A DNA stretch of 64,000 nucleotides from Cellulophaga baltica (GTDB lineage: Bacteria > Bacteroidota > Bacteroidia > Flavobacteriales > Flavobacteriaceae). Positions 53,413 to 63,232 of the stretch are shown piece by piece. A program made the position numbers and the translations under genes. Under the pieces are notes generated by a model, which made no database searches, had not been told where the DNA came from, and saw only the letters and a list, made by a program, of their open reading frames with translations. The first letter of the stretch is position 1, and each line of letters starts with the position of its first letter. Location: positions 1-64,000 of the forward strand of contig NZ_JAHKQN010000019.1 in NCBI RefSeq assembly GCF_018861125.1, given 5' to 3'.

Positions 53413-55506
53413 TTATAAGCCTTCAGCTTGGATGGCAGTTATTATTACGGTATTAAAAATATCATCAACAGTACAACCACGACTTAAATCGTTTACTGGC
53501 TTGTTTAAACCTTGTAACATAGGGCCAATTGCTAGGGCTCCAGTTTCTCTTTGTACCGCTTTATAGGTGTTATTTCCAGTATTTAAATCTGGAAAAATAA
53601 ACACACTTGCTTGCCCTGCTACTTGAGAATTTGGTAGTTTACTTAAACCAACTTTACTATCTACCGCAGCATCGTATTGTATAGGACCTTCTACTTTTAA
53701 TTCCGGATTTTTTTCTTTGATAATTTCAGTGGCTTTACGAACACGGTCAACATCAACACCAACACCAGAGGCACCAGAAGAGTATGATAACATAGCTATT
53801 TTAGGGTCAATGCCAAATGCAGCACTTGTTGCTGCCGATGATATTGCAATCTCTGATAATTGTTCTGCCGTAGGGTTTGGGTTAATAGCACAATCGCCAA
53901 AAACAGTAATACGGTTAGGCAAGCACATGAAAAATACAGAAGATACGATTGATACGCCTGGTTTTGTTTTTATAAATTGCAATGCGGGTAAAATAGTGTG
54001 TTGTGTAGTATGTACTGCACCAGAAACCATACCATCTGCATGACCTTTATATACCATCATAGTACCAAAATACGATACATCTTCCATAAGATCTTTTGCC
54101 ATGGCAAGATTCACATTTTTATGTTTACGAAGTTCGTATAGGGTAGCAGCATAATCTTCAAAGTTATCAGACTTTAAAGGGTCTATAATTTGAATTTGAT
54201 TAGGGTCTATTGCCAAACCAAGCTCTTTCAAATTAGCTTTTACTTGGGCAACATCACCTAGAATGGTTAGTTTTACAGCATCAGACTCAATTAATTTTTT
54301 AGCAGCAATTAAAATACGCTCATCATTACCTTCGGGTAAAACAATATGTTTTTTTGATGATTTTGCTCTTTTCAATAAGTTGTACTGAAACATTCTTGGT
54401 GTAATACCTTCCGCCTTAAATGTAATGAGACTTTCCGCCAATTCATTAACGGGAATGTGTTTTTCAAACTCTTGTATTGAAGTGACAATTTTTTTAGTAT
54501 CATCAGCATAAATACGTGGTTTTATAGCGCCAATTTTATTAGTTACAGAGAATGTACCCTCATTAACAGCAACAATCGGGATTATATCAGACAAACCTTC
54601 AATTAGTTTAATAATAGAATCTTCAGGTATTAAGCCACCAGTAAGTATGATTCCTGATAAATTTGGGTAATTGCTTGATGCATTGGCTTGTAATGCACCC
54701 AATATAATATCTGCTCTGTCACCAGGAGTAATAACTAAACTACCTTTTCGTAAATGAGTGATGTAATTGCGAAGTTGCATGGCACCAACACCAAAACCTA
54801 ATACTTGGTTGTTAATATATTCTTCGCCGAATAACACTTGACCGTCTAACTCATCAGTAATTTGTTTGATAGTAGGGCTACCTAAAATATTGTTTTTAGG
54901 AATAGCGCCTAAGAGTACTTCTTTAGGGAATTTTTCTTTTAATTCGGCAAGTGTTTCTTTAACATTTTCTTCTTTTATTTTATTGGCGATTGCCAGTAAA
55001 ACTTCAACGCCTTTTTCTTTAAATGAATCGTAAGCCATATACAAGTTGCTTACCAAATCTTCAGTAGTTTTCTTTCTAGCGCTACTAATTACGATAGCAG
55101 GTATTCCTAAATTTTTAGCGATAAGTACATTGATATCCCACTCAATAATTGCACCCTCACCAGAAAAATCTGTTCCTTCTACTAAAACAAAATCAAACTT
55201 ATCTTCTACAGCTTTGTATTTATGAATGATGTGGTTTATAATCTCATCATCTTTATTTTCATTTTTTAGTTTTAAAACCTTACTACGTTTGTAAGCGTAG
55301 GCATCTTCAGGTTTCAAATCAACATCAAAATAACTTAGAACTGTTTGGATATGATTATCTGTTTTATCATCTTCAGAATCATCAATTATTGGTCTGAAAT
55401 AACCAACTTTAGCGGTTTTACCAAGTAGAATTTGCATTAATCCTAATGATATAATTGACTTTCCACTATTGGGTTCAGAAGTGGCAATATAAATAGCTTT
55501 GCTCAT
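53413..55506 (-). CDS. pta: Phosphate acetyltransferase
   Basis: A 697-residue long-form enzyme converting acetyl-CoA and phosphate to acetyl phosphate. An N-terminal BioD-like P-loop domain (YIATSEPNSGKSIISLGLMQ) is followed by a DRTGG domain (VLGFGVGAMQLRNYIT) and the C-terminal PTA catalytic domain (HIVLPEGNDERILIAA, then SYSSGASGVG and VEGPIQYDAAV). The three-domain form often responds to NADH and pyruvate. It starts the pta-ackA operon. Confidence 0.95.
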   Translation of the reverse strand: MSKAIYIATSEPNSGKSIISLGLMQILLGKTAKVGYFRPIIDDSEDDKTDNHIQTVLSYFDVDLKPEDAYAYKRSKVLKLKNENKDDEIINHIIHKYKAVEDKFDFVLVEGTDFSGEGAIIEWDINVLIAKNLGIPAIVISSARKKTTEDLVSNLYMAYDSFKEKGVEVLLAIANKIKEENVKETLAELKEKFPKEVLLGAIPKNNILGSPTIKQITDELDGQVLFGEEYINNQVLGFGVGAMQLRNYITHLRKGSLVITPGDRADIILGALQANASSNYPNLSGIILTGGLIPEDSIIKLIEGLSDIIPIVAVNEGTFSVTNKIGAIKPRIYADDTKKIVTSIQEFEKHIPVNELAESLITFKAEGITPRMFQYNLLKRAKSSKKHIVLPEGNDERILIAAKKLIESDAVKLTILGDVAQVKANLKELGLAIDPNQIQIIDPLKSDNFEDYAATLYELRKHKNVNLAMAKDLMEDVSYFGTMMVYKGHADGMVSGAVHTTQHTILPALQFIKTKPGVSIVSSVFFMCLPNRITVFGDCAINPNPTAEQLSEIAISSAATSAAFGIDPKIAMLSYSSGASGVGVDVDRVRKATEIIKEKNPELKVEGPIQYDAAVDSKVGLSKLPNSQVAGQASVFIFPDLNTGNNTYKAVQRETGALAIGPMLQGLNKPVNDLSRGCTVDDIFNTVIITAIQAEGL

Positions 55507-55619
55507 GCGTAATGGTTTCTTAAAAAGAGTTTTAAAAATAAGAATTTTGTATACCTATAACAACATTATTGCTGTTATATTTTGGTAACTTAATTAAGTT
55601 TATGTGAGTTTATTTAGAA

Positions 55620-56207
55620 TTATTCTACATTAATAAATAACTTAAAAAAAATGTTGATAGTATCATCAACTTTAATTAATCCAAATATTTTTTTTGGTGA
55701 CTTTAAATTGAAGTCATTTAAACTAAGTGATAAATCACCTGTAACCTGCATGTTTATACCATTTTCAATACCTACAGGTATTCTGTAATTATTAGTGACA
55801 CCTGCAATTGTGATAGCCAAATTAGCTTCAACGCTAGTGGTGTTTTTTATCGGATTAATTTCTTGTAATGTTAAGAATAGTTGAGGGTGATTATTAGAGT
55901 CTAATATTTTATTGAAGTCATTATTAATAGCTCTCCCACCACAATCAAAGCAAGAATTATTTAGAGTTAACAGCGTATTCTCAAATTTTAAATTCTCGTC
56001 TTTAAATTTATATTGTATAGGAATTGGGTTTCCTATTTTTTTGATGTTATAATAACATTTAAAGGAGTTTACATTACTTGTGCCTTTAATAAGTAAAGAG
56101 CTATTTTTTGAAATGTGTATTTGTGTCCTTTTTAGTGCAGTATCGCTATTGGTAAAAGCAAACACGAAAAAAAGGGTTAGCAACAGTAAAATCTTTTTTA
56201 GTGTCAT
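55620..56207 (-). CDS. YceI-family secreted protein
   Basis: A 195-residue protein with an N-terminal signal sequence (KKILLLLTLFFVFAFT) and a YceI-like lipocalin barrel: SLLIKGTSNVNSFKCYYN, VEANLAITIAGVTNNYRIPV, then LSLSLNDFNLKSPKKIFGLI. YceI proteins bind isoprenoid-type lipids in the periplasm. It lies downstream of the porin on the same strand, separated by a strong hairpin, and has a paralogue at 57591. Confidence 0.8.
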   Translation of the reverse strand: MTLKKILLLLTLFFVFAFTNSDTALKRTQIHISKNSSLLIKGTSNVNSFKCYYNIKKIGNPIPIQYKFKDENLKFENTLLTLNNSCFDCGGRAINNDFNKILDSNNHPQLFLTLQEINPIKNTTSVEANLAITIAGVTNNYRIPVGIENGINMQVTGDLSLSLNDFNLKSPKKIFGLIKVDDTINIFFKLFINVE

Positions 56208-56228
56208 GAGATTATATGTTGAGGTTAA

Positions 56229-56280
56229 AACAACACATCTTAAAATACGAGTAATGAGTTGTACTTTAAGATGTGTTGTT
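56229..56280 (-). terminator. Hairpin between the porin and downstream yceI gene
   Basis: A perfect 16-bp stem, AACAACACATCTTAAA (56229-56244) with its complement (56265-56280), has a 20-base loop and is followed on the minus strand by TTTTAACC. It would terminate or attenuate the porin transcript before the yceI gene at 56207. Confidence 0.7.
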
Positions 56281-56294
56281 TGTACTTGATTTAA

Positions 56295-57563
56295 TTAGAA
56301 GCTAATTACAGCCTCTGCAATAACACCATTAAATTGGCCATCTTCAAGAATGTCTCCAGTTGCGTAATCATTATAGTTTTGATTTACATATTCAGCTTTT
56401 AGTAATATATTTTTAGTCATAAACCAACCTGCACCTAATTGAAATCTATCAATATTAACATCGTCACCAGTATTTAGTTCGGCACTAACTGTATTGTAAC
56501 GACCGCCTACATAAACTTTTTCTTGTGGTCCGAATCTATAAATTACTTCACCAGCATATTGTTCTACATTTCTACGGTCAACTTCATCTAAACTTTTACC
56601 AGATGCAAATTCAAGTGTTCCGAAAAATTCTAAACCACCGTATTTTACAAATGGATTTACCATTACTGTGGTAATTTGGTTTGTAAACTCAGGATAAAAA
56701 CGACCTGATCTAAAATCGTCATCATCATCAACTGCTTGCATTACATGGTAATAACGTGATCCAGCTCTGTCTGCATGATATAAGTATACAGATTGTGCAT
56801 AACCTGTGTTGTATAATGACCCTGTTAACCTGAATCTTAAATCATCGTTTAATTGCTTATCATAACCAAGTTTTGCAATAAAAGCTGCACCGCCAGTACT
56901 GCCATTAGAGGTTTCGACACTTTGGTTTAATTTTCCATTAGTAAAACCAATCATTCCTAAAAATCCACTCTCTGTTCTATAGTACAATTCAGCACCAACC
57001 TCAGTAGTAAAAGCATCCATTATTAAGTTTCCAACAAAAGGGTTGTATATAGCTTGTGCATTATCAGTTCTTCTAAAATGAGTATCACCGTAGTTGATTT
57101 CCATATGACCAATTTTAATGGTCGTATTTTTCATGATATCTTCTAAAAAACCTTCTTTGATAAAATCTAGTTTGTCCACTTGAAAATAACCACCTTTTAC
57201 ATAAGGTTCATTATGGTGTCTTGAAGATAAATACGTACGTAAGTGCATATTTACACCGTCATATAGTGCCACATCTAAATCCCAGTTAGCTGTAGCTAAG
57301 TTAAAATTAGTTCCTATTTCAGCCAGTTCAACTGCTCCTGAGTTTTCGTGATCAATTGATTGGTATTGTAAAGCAAATGAACCTCCCACTCTTACTTTTA
57401 CGTTTTCAAACGTACTAGTTGTATCTTTTGGTGTTTCAAATACATTAATTCCATGTTGGTCTGGCTCTCTATAATTATCAATACTACGATTACTTTGTGC
57501 AAAAGTGCTGAATCCTGTAAGTATTATTCCTGTTACGAGTACTTTCTTTAAAATTGTTCTCAT
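56295..57563 (-). CDS. Outer-membrane porin (OprO/OprP-like)
   Basis: A 422-residue protein with a signal peptide (~1-22, ending TFAQS) and a sequence of alternating beta strands typical of a 16-strand porin (RVGGSFALQYQSIDHEN, TTIKIGHMEINYGDTHFRRT, AFTTEVGAELYYRT), ending in AEAVISF with the terminal Phe. The GHMEINYGDTHFRR segment recalls phosphate-selective porins, though selectivity is unproven. It is 27 bases downstream of a YceI gene, and both are probably cotranscribed. Confidence 0.82.
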   Translation of the reverse strand: MRTILKKVLVTGIILTGFSTFAQSNRSIDNYREPDQHGINVFETPKDTTSTFENVKVRVGGSFALQYQSIDHENSGAVELAEIGTNFNLATANWDLDVALYDGVNMHLRTYLSSRHHNEPYVKGGYFQVDKLDFIKEGFLEDIMKNTTIKIGHMEINYGDTHFRRTDNAQAIYNPFVGNLIMDAFTTEVGAELYYRTESGFLGMIGFTNGKLNQSVETSNGSTGGAAFIAKLGYDKQLNDDLRFRLTGSLYNTGYAQSVYLYHADRAGSRYYHVMQAVDDDDDFRSGRFYPEFTNQITTVMVNPFVKYGGLEFFGTLEFASGKSLDEVDRRNVEQYAGEVIYRFGPQEKVYVGGRYNTVSAELNTGDDVNIDRFQLGAGWFMTKNILLKAEYVNQNYNDYATGDILEDGQFNGVIAEAVISF

Positions 57564-57590
57564 GTTATATATATTTAGTGTTGTTTTATA

Positions 57591-58178
57591 TTATTTAAAT
57601 GTGCTTGAAAATTTTATAGTTACTTCTTCACCGGTAGTAATAGTGCCTAATAGCGCTTTTGGAGGTTCAATTTTGTAATGCGTCATGTTTAGCGTCTTTT
57701 CACCGGTAAGCATTATTTTACCTTGACTAATAGTTACTAAAAAATCTAAACCAATTTGTTTTTTTACTCCTGATATGGTTAAGTCTCCTAAACTTTTTAC
57801 TTGAAAAGTTCCATCACCATTATCAATGCTATTTTTTATGTTTGTTAAATTAAAAGTTATGTAGCTGTACGAGTCAGAGTTTAATGCTTTAAATGTGTTT
57901 TTGTCCATTCCGTTTTTGCCACTTTTTAAACTTTTAACAGTGACCTTTAAATTGCATTTTTCAATTACGGCAGTTTTTAAATTTTTAAATTTTATTACGC
58001 CACTTTGCTCTTCAGCATCAATATGCCAATCGTGTAAATTAGAAGTTCCATAAACTTTTAATGAAGACTCATTATTTGTTAAACTAAATTCTTGAGCTTG
58101 AATAAAATTTGATGTAAAAACTATAAAAGCAAATAAGCTTAATACTCTTGTAATTGTTCTTTTATTCTGTGTTTTCAT
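57591..58178 (-). CDS. YceI-family secreted protein (paralogue)
   Basis: A 195-residue YceI protein with a signal peptide (VLSLFAFIVFTSNFIQAQ) and the barrel segments LKVYGTSNLHDWHIDAEEQS, SLGDLTISGVKKQIGLDFLV and LNMTHYKIEPPKALLGTITT. Its closing PPKALLGTIT-type motif matches its paralogue's SPKKIFGLI. It is the first gene of the yceI-porin-(hairpin)-yceI cluster. Confidence 0.85.
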   Translation of the reverse strand: MKTQNKRTITRVLSLFAFIVFTSNFIQAQEFSLTNNESSLKVYGTSNLHDWHIDAEEQSGVIKFKNLKTAVIEKCNLKVTVKSLKSGKNGMDKNTFKALNSDSYSYITFNLTNIKNSIDNGDGTFQVKSLGDLTISGVKKQIGLDFLVTISQGKIMLTGEKTLNMTHYKIEPPKALLGTITTGEEVTIKFSSTFK

Positions 58179-58535
58179 AAGGTGATTGTTTTAATTACAC
58201 TACAAATTTGCGGTAGAATAGAAAGGCAGACTATGACAAAAATCATGTTTCAAAATATTCCGTTAAAAAAGTATAATATCTTATTTAAGTTGTTGTTTTT
58301 TAGCTGATTGTTTTATTATTAGTTTGCTTTATTTTTTTTGGTTAAAAAAATAAAGCAAACTGGTTTTTAGTTAACGGGAATATATTTTTAGAATTAAAAC
58401 AAAATTACTGTCTATAAAAAACAAAATGTGTACTTATTAGATTGAGGGCATAATTAGCATCTGTAAATTCTGATAATTATAGAAGCCAATTGTGTAATCA
58501 TTATGCCGTAGAATCTTAAACCAATCCGAATTAAT
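58179..58535. promoter_or_regulatory. Divergent intergenic region between yceI and M19 genes
   Basis: Holds no gene but contains a terminator-like hairpin (58321-58361) that belongs to neither divergent neighbour. No exact TAnnTTTG box was recognised on either strand. Confidence 0.4.
58321..58366. terminator. Orphan terminator-like hairpin in divergent region
   Basis: An 18-bp stem (AGTTTGCTTTA plus seven T on the left, seven A plus TAAAGCAAACT on the right) with a 5-base loop is followed by GGTTTTTAG. No annotated gene ends here, so it may close a short transcript or a 5' leader. Confidence 0.55.
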
Positions 58536-59681
58536 ATGGAAAAAACACGTAGAAATTTAGCCAAAATGTTATCAATGGGAATTGTATTTCCTAGTCAGCT
58601 TGCTCAAGGTTTTTCTTCAATAATGGAATCAATACCTTCTTTAGAAGCAACATTAAGTCCGTCAGAAAAAAGAGCACTTGAAACAAATGTTGAAGCTTTA
58701 TATAAAAAAGCGATTGTAATTGATGGTTTACTTATTCCTCGTGGTTGGAATGAAGATTCTTTTAAAGCATTAGATGAATCTGGTTATACGGGTTTTAGTG
58801 CATCTTTAGCTTCTGGTAATTTAAAAGTTGCTATGGCTGCATTAGCAGAATGGAGAGATAGAATAGATGATAATCCTGATACATTAATATACGCAACTAA
58901 GGCTGCTGATTTTGTGAGAGCAAAAAAAGAAGATAAAACGGCAGTTTTACTAGGCTTTCAAAATGCAACAATGATGGAAAAGTCGATTGAAAACCTTGAT
59001 ACACTGTACAATGCAGGTACACGATGGATTCAATTATCATACAATCAAAGAAACTTATTAGGTAGTGGTTGTACGGAGCGTTCTGATGGTGGTTTGTCTG
59101 ACTTTGGTATTGAAGCGTTAGAACGTATGAATGAGTTGGGTATTATAGTAGATTTATCACACTGTGGTGATCAAACTACTAATGATGGACTTAAATTTAG
59201 TAAAACAGGTGCTTGTTTTAATCATACCATGTGTGATGCTTTATATAAAGACCATCCGAGAGCAAAAACGGATGCTCAAATAAAAGCAATGGCTGATAAA
59301 GGTGGTATCATGAGTATAATCTGTTTAGGGTATATGATTGGTCCTGATCCGGGAGGAGAAACAACCATTGAAACATATGTAGATCATATAGATCATGCAG
59401 TAAAAGTTGCAGGTATTGATCATGTAGGTGTTGCATCTGATTTTGCTATTCAAGGTATGGAAGCAAACGGTGCTACTCGTGAAAATTGGTATGTACCACG
59501 TTTAACACGTTTTAAACCATCTTACCAGGTACGTTGGCCAGCCTGGATTGAAGGGCTAGATGAGCCAAAACGGTACTATAATGTAGCAAAAGTGTTAGAT
59601 AAAAGAGGTTACAGTACAGGTGATATTGAAAAAATATTAGGGCAGAACTGGTTACGCTATTTTGAAGAAACTTTAAAATAA
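58536..59681 (+). CDS. Membrane dipeptidase-like protein (peptidase M19 fold)
   Basis: A 381-residue M19-fold protein. The N-terminus (RNLAKMLSMGIVFPSQLAQG) looks like a weak Tat/Sec-type leader. The barrel shows AIVIDGLLIPRGW, AVLLGFQNATMM, RWIQLSYNQRNLLGSGCTE, IIVDLSHCGDQTT and HVGVASDF. The first strand lacks the usual His-x-Asp zinc pair and the usual Glu is Gln in GFQN, as in an M19 subgroup whose activity is uncertain. It is followed 45 bases later by an amidohydrolase gene, so the two are probably one unit. Confidence 0.78.
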   Translation: MEKTRRNLAKMLSMGIVFPSQLAQGFSSIMESIPSLEATLSPSEKRALETNVEALYKKAIVIDGLLIPRGWNEDSFKALDESGYTGFSASLASGNLKVAMAALAEWRDRIDDNPDTLIYATKAADFVRAKKEDKTAVLLGFQNATMMEKSIENLDTLYNAGTRWIQLSYNQRNLLGSGCTERSDGGLSDFGIEALERMNELGIIVDLSHCGDQTTNDGLKFSKTGACFNHTMCDALYKDHPRAKTDAQIKAMADKGGIMSIICLGYMIGPDPGGETTIETYVDHIDHAVKVAGIDHVGVASDFAIQGMEANGATRENWYVPRLTRFKPSYQVRWPAWIEGLDEPKRYYNVAKVLDKRGYSTGDIEKILGQNWLRYFEETLK

Positions 59682-59726
59682 AAGCTAAACCAAATCTGAA
59701 TATCAAAAAGAAATTTTAATCAAAAT

Positions 59727-61727
59727 ATGAGAAAACCAATTCTATTTATAGTATTAATGGTGTTGTTTGTTGTGAGTTGTAAAGAGACTGATAAAGTTGA
59801 AAACAACACAGACAAAGAGGTTGTATACGAAGTTGTTTTTAGAGAGAAACTAGCCGGTGAATACACAAAAAAAATCACGGGAGATAATAGTTATAACTAC
59901 TTTTATACCTACACAGATAGAGGTCGTGGTCCTGAATACACGGAACATATAACACTTAATGAAGACAGTTTCATTATAGACCAATCTATAGAAGGGGTTA
60001 ATTACCGTAAAGTACCTGTTAGTGAGTATTTTAAAAGTAATAGTGGTGCCGCTTCTTGGGAAAACTCAAAAGGAGAAGACAAAGGAAAAATAAAAGCTGA
60101 TGAATTGTATTTTAGATACGATGGTTCACCTGCTATTTATGAAATACTTGCACAAAAATTATTAGCTACCAATGTTAAAAAAGTAAATTTATTTCCTAAA
60201 GGAGAAGCTGAATTGGTTAAAAATATGCCTATGAAGCTTGAAAATGGAACTGAACTTGACCTACTAATGATTAAAGGGTTGGATATGAGTCCGACTTATT
60301 TGTGGATGAAAGGTGATCAAATGATTGCTAGCATTGACGGGAATTTGCACGTAATACAAAAAGATTATGTGCCAATGCGTTCTGAAATGCAAAAAATGCA
60401 AGGACAGGTTGAAGATGATTATTTAATTGAAATATCAAAAACACTTACGCATGATATTGATAAGGTTGTGATTAAAAATGTGAATGTTTTTACAGAAGAA
60501 GGTTCAATACTTGAAAATCAAGATGTATTTGTTGATGGCGATATTATAAAAGAAATTAGTCCTACAGATAAAGGTACTATTTATGCAGATGCCCAAGTTG
60601 TTGATGGAACAGAAAAAACGCTAATGCCAGGTATGTTTGATATGCATACACATAATGGTAAATCACGTGGTATTTTACATGTTGCAGGCGGTATAACCTC
60701 AGTAAGAGACTTAGCAAACAATAAGCAACTTTACAAATTGCGTGATCAATTTGAGGCAAATGATATTATTGGGCCTCATATAGTAACCTTTTGTGGTATT
60801 ATTGATGGTCCGGGTCCTTTTGCTAACCAACGTAATGTAGTAGAAACTTTAGAAGAAGGTTTAGCAGAGATTCAAGATTATAAAGATTTGGGTTACCAAC
60901 AAATAAAATTATACAGTTCTATTAAACCAGAATGGGTAAAACCATTAATAGATAAAGCCCATGGTTTAGGTATGCGTGTGAGTGGGCATATACCTGCATT
61001 TATGACCGCTTCACAAGCAATTAACCAAGGCTATAATGAGATTCAGCATATAAATATGTTGTTCTTAAACTTTTTAGGAGATACAATTGATACCAGAACA
61101 CCATTACGATTTACTATGGTGGCTAAGCATGGTTTAGATCTTGATTTAAAGTCTAAAGAGTATTTAGATTTTGTTGATTTACTAAAACGTAAAGATATTT
61201 TAATAGACCCTACCGTGGCAATTTTTGAAAACATGTTTGTTTCTCAAAAAGGAGAACCTAGCCCAACATACAGTAAAATAATGAATAGGTTACCGGTTAT
61301 TAATCAACGTCAATTTTATGCTGGTGGTTTACCTAAAACGGAAATAACAACACCTATTTATAAAGAGAGTTACGATAATATGTTAGCCGTAGTTAATGAT
61401 TTATTTAATAGAGGTGTGACGGTAGTTCCGGGTACAGATGGTTTACCAGGTTTTTTATATCATAGAGAATTAGAATTGTATGTAAGAGCAGGAATACCTG
61501 TTGCTGAGGTGTTGAAATTAGCAACTATTAAATCTGCAAAAATTACAGGTACAGATAAAGAATATGGTTCTATTAAAGAAGGTAAAAAAGCAGACCTTAT
61601 TTTAGTCGATGGAAACCCTTTAAGTGAGATTAGTGACATTAGAAGAGTAGAATGGACAATGAAAGGAGCTCATATGTTTTATTCGAAAGAACTCTACGAT
61701 GTTATGGGGATTAGTAATTTTGAATGA
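59727..61727 (+). CDS. Amidohydrolase-family lipoprotein (imidazolonepropionase-like)
   Basis: A 666-residue lipoprotein (lipobox FVVSC near residue 18). Residues ~1-235 are a poorly characterised N-terminal region. Residues ~240-666 are an amidohydrolase with the VDGTEKTLMPGMFDMHTHNG metal-binding H-x-H, GITSVRDLAN, VSGHIPAF, YNEIQHINML, and VPGTDGLPGF with the catalytic Asp. The C-terminal KEGKKADLILVDGNPLSEIS is typical. Such secreted enzymes act on peptides or cyclic amides. The neighbouring M19-like gene suggests peptide-type substrates. Confidence 0.83.
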   Translation: MRKPILFIVLMVLFVVSCKETDKVENNTDKEVVYEVVFREKLAGEYTKKITGDNSYNYFYTYTDRGRGPEYTEHITLNEDSFIIDQSIEGVNYRKVPVSEYFKSNSGAASWENSKGEDKGKIKADELYFRYDGSPAIYEILAQKLLATNVKKVNLFPKGEAELVKNMPMKLENGTELDLLMIKGLDMSPTYLWMKGDQMIASIDGNLHVIQKDYVPMRSEMQKMQGQVEDDYLIEISKTLTHDIDKVVIKNVNVFTEEGSILENQDVFVDGDIIKEISPTDKGTIYADAQVVDGTEKTLMPGMFDMHTHNGKSRGILHVAGGITSVRDLANNKQLYKLRDQFEANDIIGPHIVTFCGIIDGPGPFANQRNVVETLEEGLAEIQDYKDLGYQQIKLYSSIKPEWVKPLIDKAHGLGMRVSGHIPAFMTASQAINQGYNEIQHINMLFLNFLGDTIDTRTPLRFTMVAKHGLDLDLKSKEYLDFVDLLKRKDILIDPTVAIFENMFVSQKGEPSPTYSKIMNRLPVINQRQFYAGGLPKTEITTPIYKESYDNMLAVVNDLFNRGVTVVPGTDGLPGFLYHRELELYVRAGIPVAEVLKLATIKSAKITGTDKEYGSIKEGKKADLILVDGNPLSEISDIRRVEWTMKGAHMFYSKELYDVMGISNFE

Positions 61728-61753
61728 TTGTTTTTCAAAATTTGTTGAGTGAG

Positions 61754-61784
61754 TAACCCTGCCTTTGGCGGGGTTATTTTTTTT
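61754..61784 (+). terminator. Terminator after the amidohydrolase gene
   Basis: TAACCCTGCC/GGCGGGGTTA (61754-61763 and 61767-61776, one wobble) with loop TTT is followed by eight T residues. Confidence 0.88.
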
Positions 61785-61949
61785 AATATGTTATATATTT
61801 TATAATTATTACTCCTTTTTAATGCTAATTCTCAAGAATATTATATTATTGATGTTTATGTGTTTTTGGTCTTTATAAACACGTGTTCTAAATATAGTAG
61901 ATTTTAATTTTTATCTAGTTATGGTAGCTCAAATCATGATGGTTAGTTT

Positions 61950-63221
61950 ATGAAAAAACTGAAAAAAATCTTTTTTCAATTACATAGTTGGATTGGTATT
62001 AACCTTAGTATCCTATTTTTTGTTGTATGTTTTTCAGGTACATTAGCTACTATTGCTCGTGAAATAGATTGGATATTCAGACCAGATATTAGAGTTTCTG
62101 TTCAAGAACTTAAAGCTGATAAAAACGAAATAGTAAAAAAAATTGAAAAAGCGTATCCTGATGGAGTTATTACAGAGTGGGAAGGTGGTAGAATGCCTTA
62201 TTTGTGTGATCTTGTATCAGTAGAAAAAGAGGGTTTAGAATGGTATGTATTTGTAAACCCATACACTGGTGAAATACAAGGAGCCACAACACTTACATTT
62301 CAGCGATTTATTAGAGATTTTCATTATTACTTTTTTATAGACTATAACAACGTAGGCCATTTTATGGTACTTGTTTTTGCTTTTATGTTGTTTATAGTCA
62401 CTATTACAGCACTGTTCTTCTATAAAAACTGGTGGAAAAAATTATTTGAGTTAAAAATAAATAAAGGAAGCGCAGTACTCTTTAGGAGTTTACACAGATT
62501 AGTAGGTGTTTGGTCTGTTCCTTTTTGTTTATTGATTTCTATAACAGGAATTTGGTATTTTATAGAACGAACAAACACAGCTAACGTATCTGATGTTGCA
62601 AATCCAGAGACTCCCAAAATAGAAACGTTAGATTTAGATGAAACATCTTTTTCAAATTTAGGTTTTACCGTAGATTATAATAAAGTGGTTAGTACTGCAG
62701 AAAATGCTATACCAAACTTAAAGGTAAAAGATATTAAACTTCCTAAGAATTTAAATAGCCCAATATATGTGACAGGTAAAAGCGATGTGCCTTTAGTGAG
62801 GTATAGAGCGAATAGAGTTTGGTTGCACCCATTAACTTATGATGTTGTAGGTATACAAAAAGCAACTGAAGTAGGTGCAAAAACATTAATAAATGATAGT
62901 GCAGATATGCTTCATTTTGGTGTTTGGGGAGGCTTAATTACCAAAATTATTTGGTTCTTTTTTGGACTCTGTCTTTCAACTCTTGTGTTAACGGGTATTG
63001 TTATCCGTTTGAAAAAGAAAACGAAAAAAGAAGCTGACCTAAAGGTTGCCAAATGGAATTACTTTAATATTTCTGTAGTAGTGCTATTATTCGGAGCCAT
63101 GTATTATACTTTGGTTGTAAAATATGCATTAGCTCCGTATCAAATAGTTTTAATTACGGGTGCTTTTGTAATTCTAATACTTTTAGCTTACTACGTTTTT
63201 GGTTATAAATTAAAAAAATAA
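61950..63221 (+). CDS. PepSY-associated membrane protein
   Basis: A 423-residue protein of the PepSY_TM (PiuB-like) family. The first helix opens with KIFFQLHSWIGINLSILFFV, where the His and W-x-G pattern is typical. A PepSY-like periplasmic domain follows (ADKNEIVKKIEKAYPDGVIT), then helices near residues 140, 185, 330, 370 and 400, with FRSLHRLVGVWSVPFCLLIS and ADMLHFGVWGG. Members are linked to iron-siderophore reduction or uptake, which is not shown here. It converges with the nucleoside hydrolase gene, 11 bases away. Confidence 0.82.
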   Translation: MKKLKKIFFQLHSWIGINLSILFFVVCFSGTLATIAREIDWIFRPDIRVSVQELKADKNEIVKKIEKAYPDGVITEWEGGRMPYLCDLVSVEKEGLEWYVFVNPYTGEIQGATTLTFQRFIRDFHYYFFIDYNNVGHFMVLVFAFMLFIVTITALFFYKNWWKKLFELKINKGSAVLFRSLHRLVGVWSVPFCLLISITGIWYFIERTNTANVSDVANPETPKIETLDLDETSFSNLGFTVDYNKVVSTAENAIPNLKVKDIKLPKNLNSPIYVTGKSDVPLVRYRANRVWLHPLTYDVVGIQKATEVGAKTLINDSADMLHFGVWGGLITKIIWFFFGLCLSTLVLTGIVIRLKKKTKKEADLKVAKWNYFNISVVVLLFGAMYYTLVVKYALAPYQIVLITGAFVILILLAYYVFGYKLKK

Positions 63222-63232
63222 TAATTAGTAAT

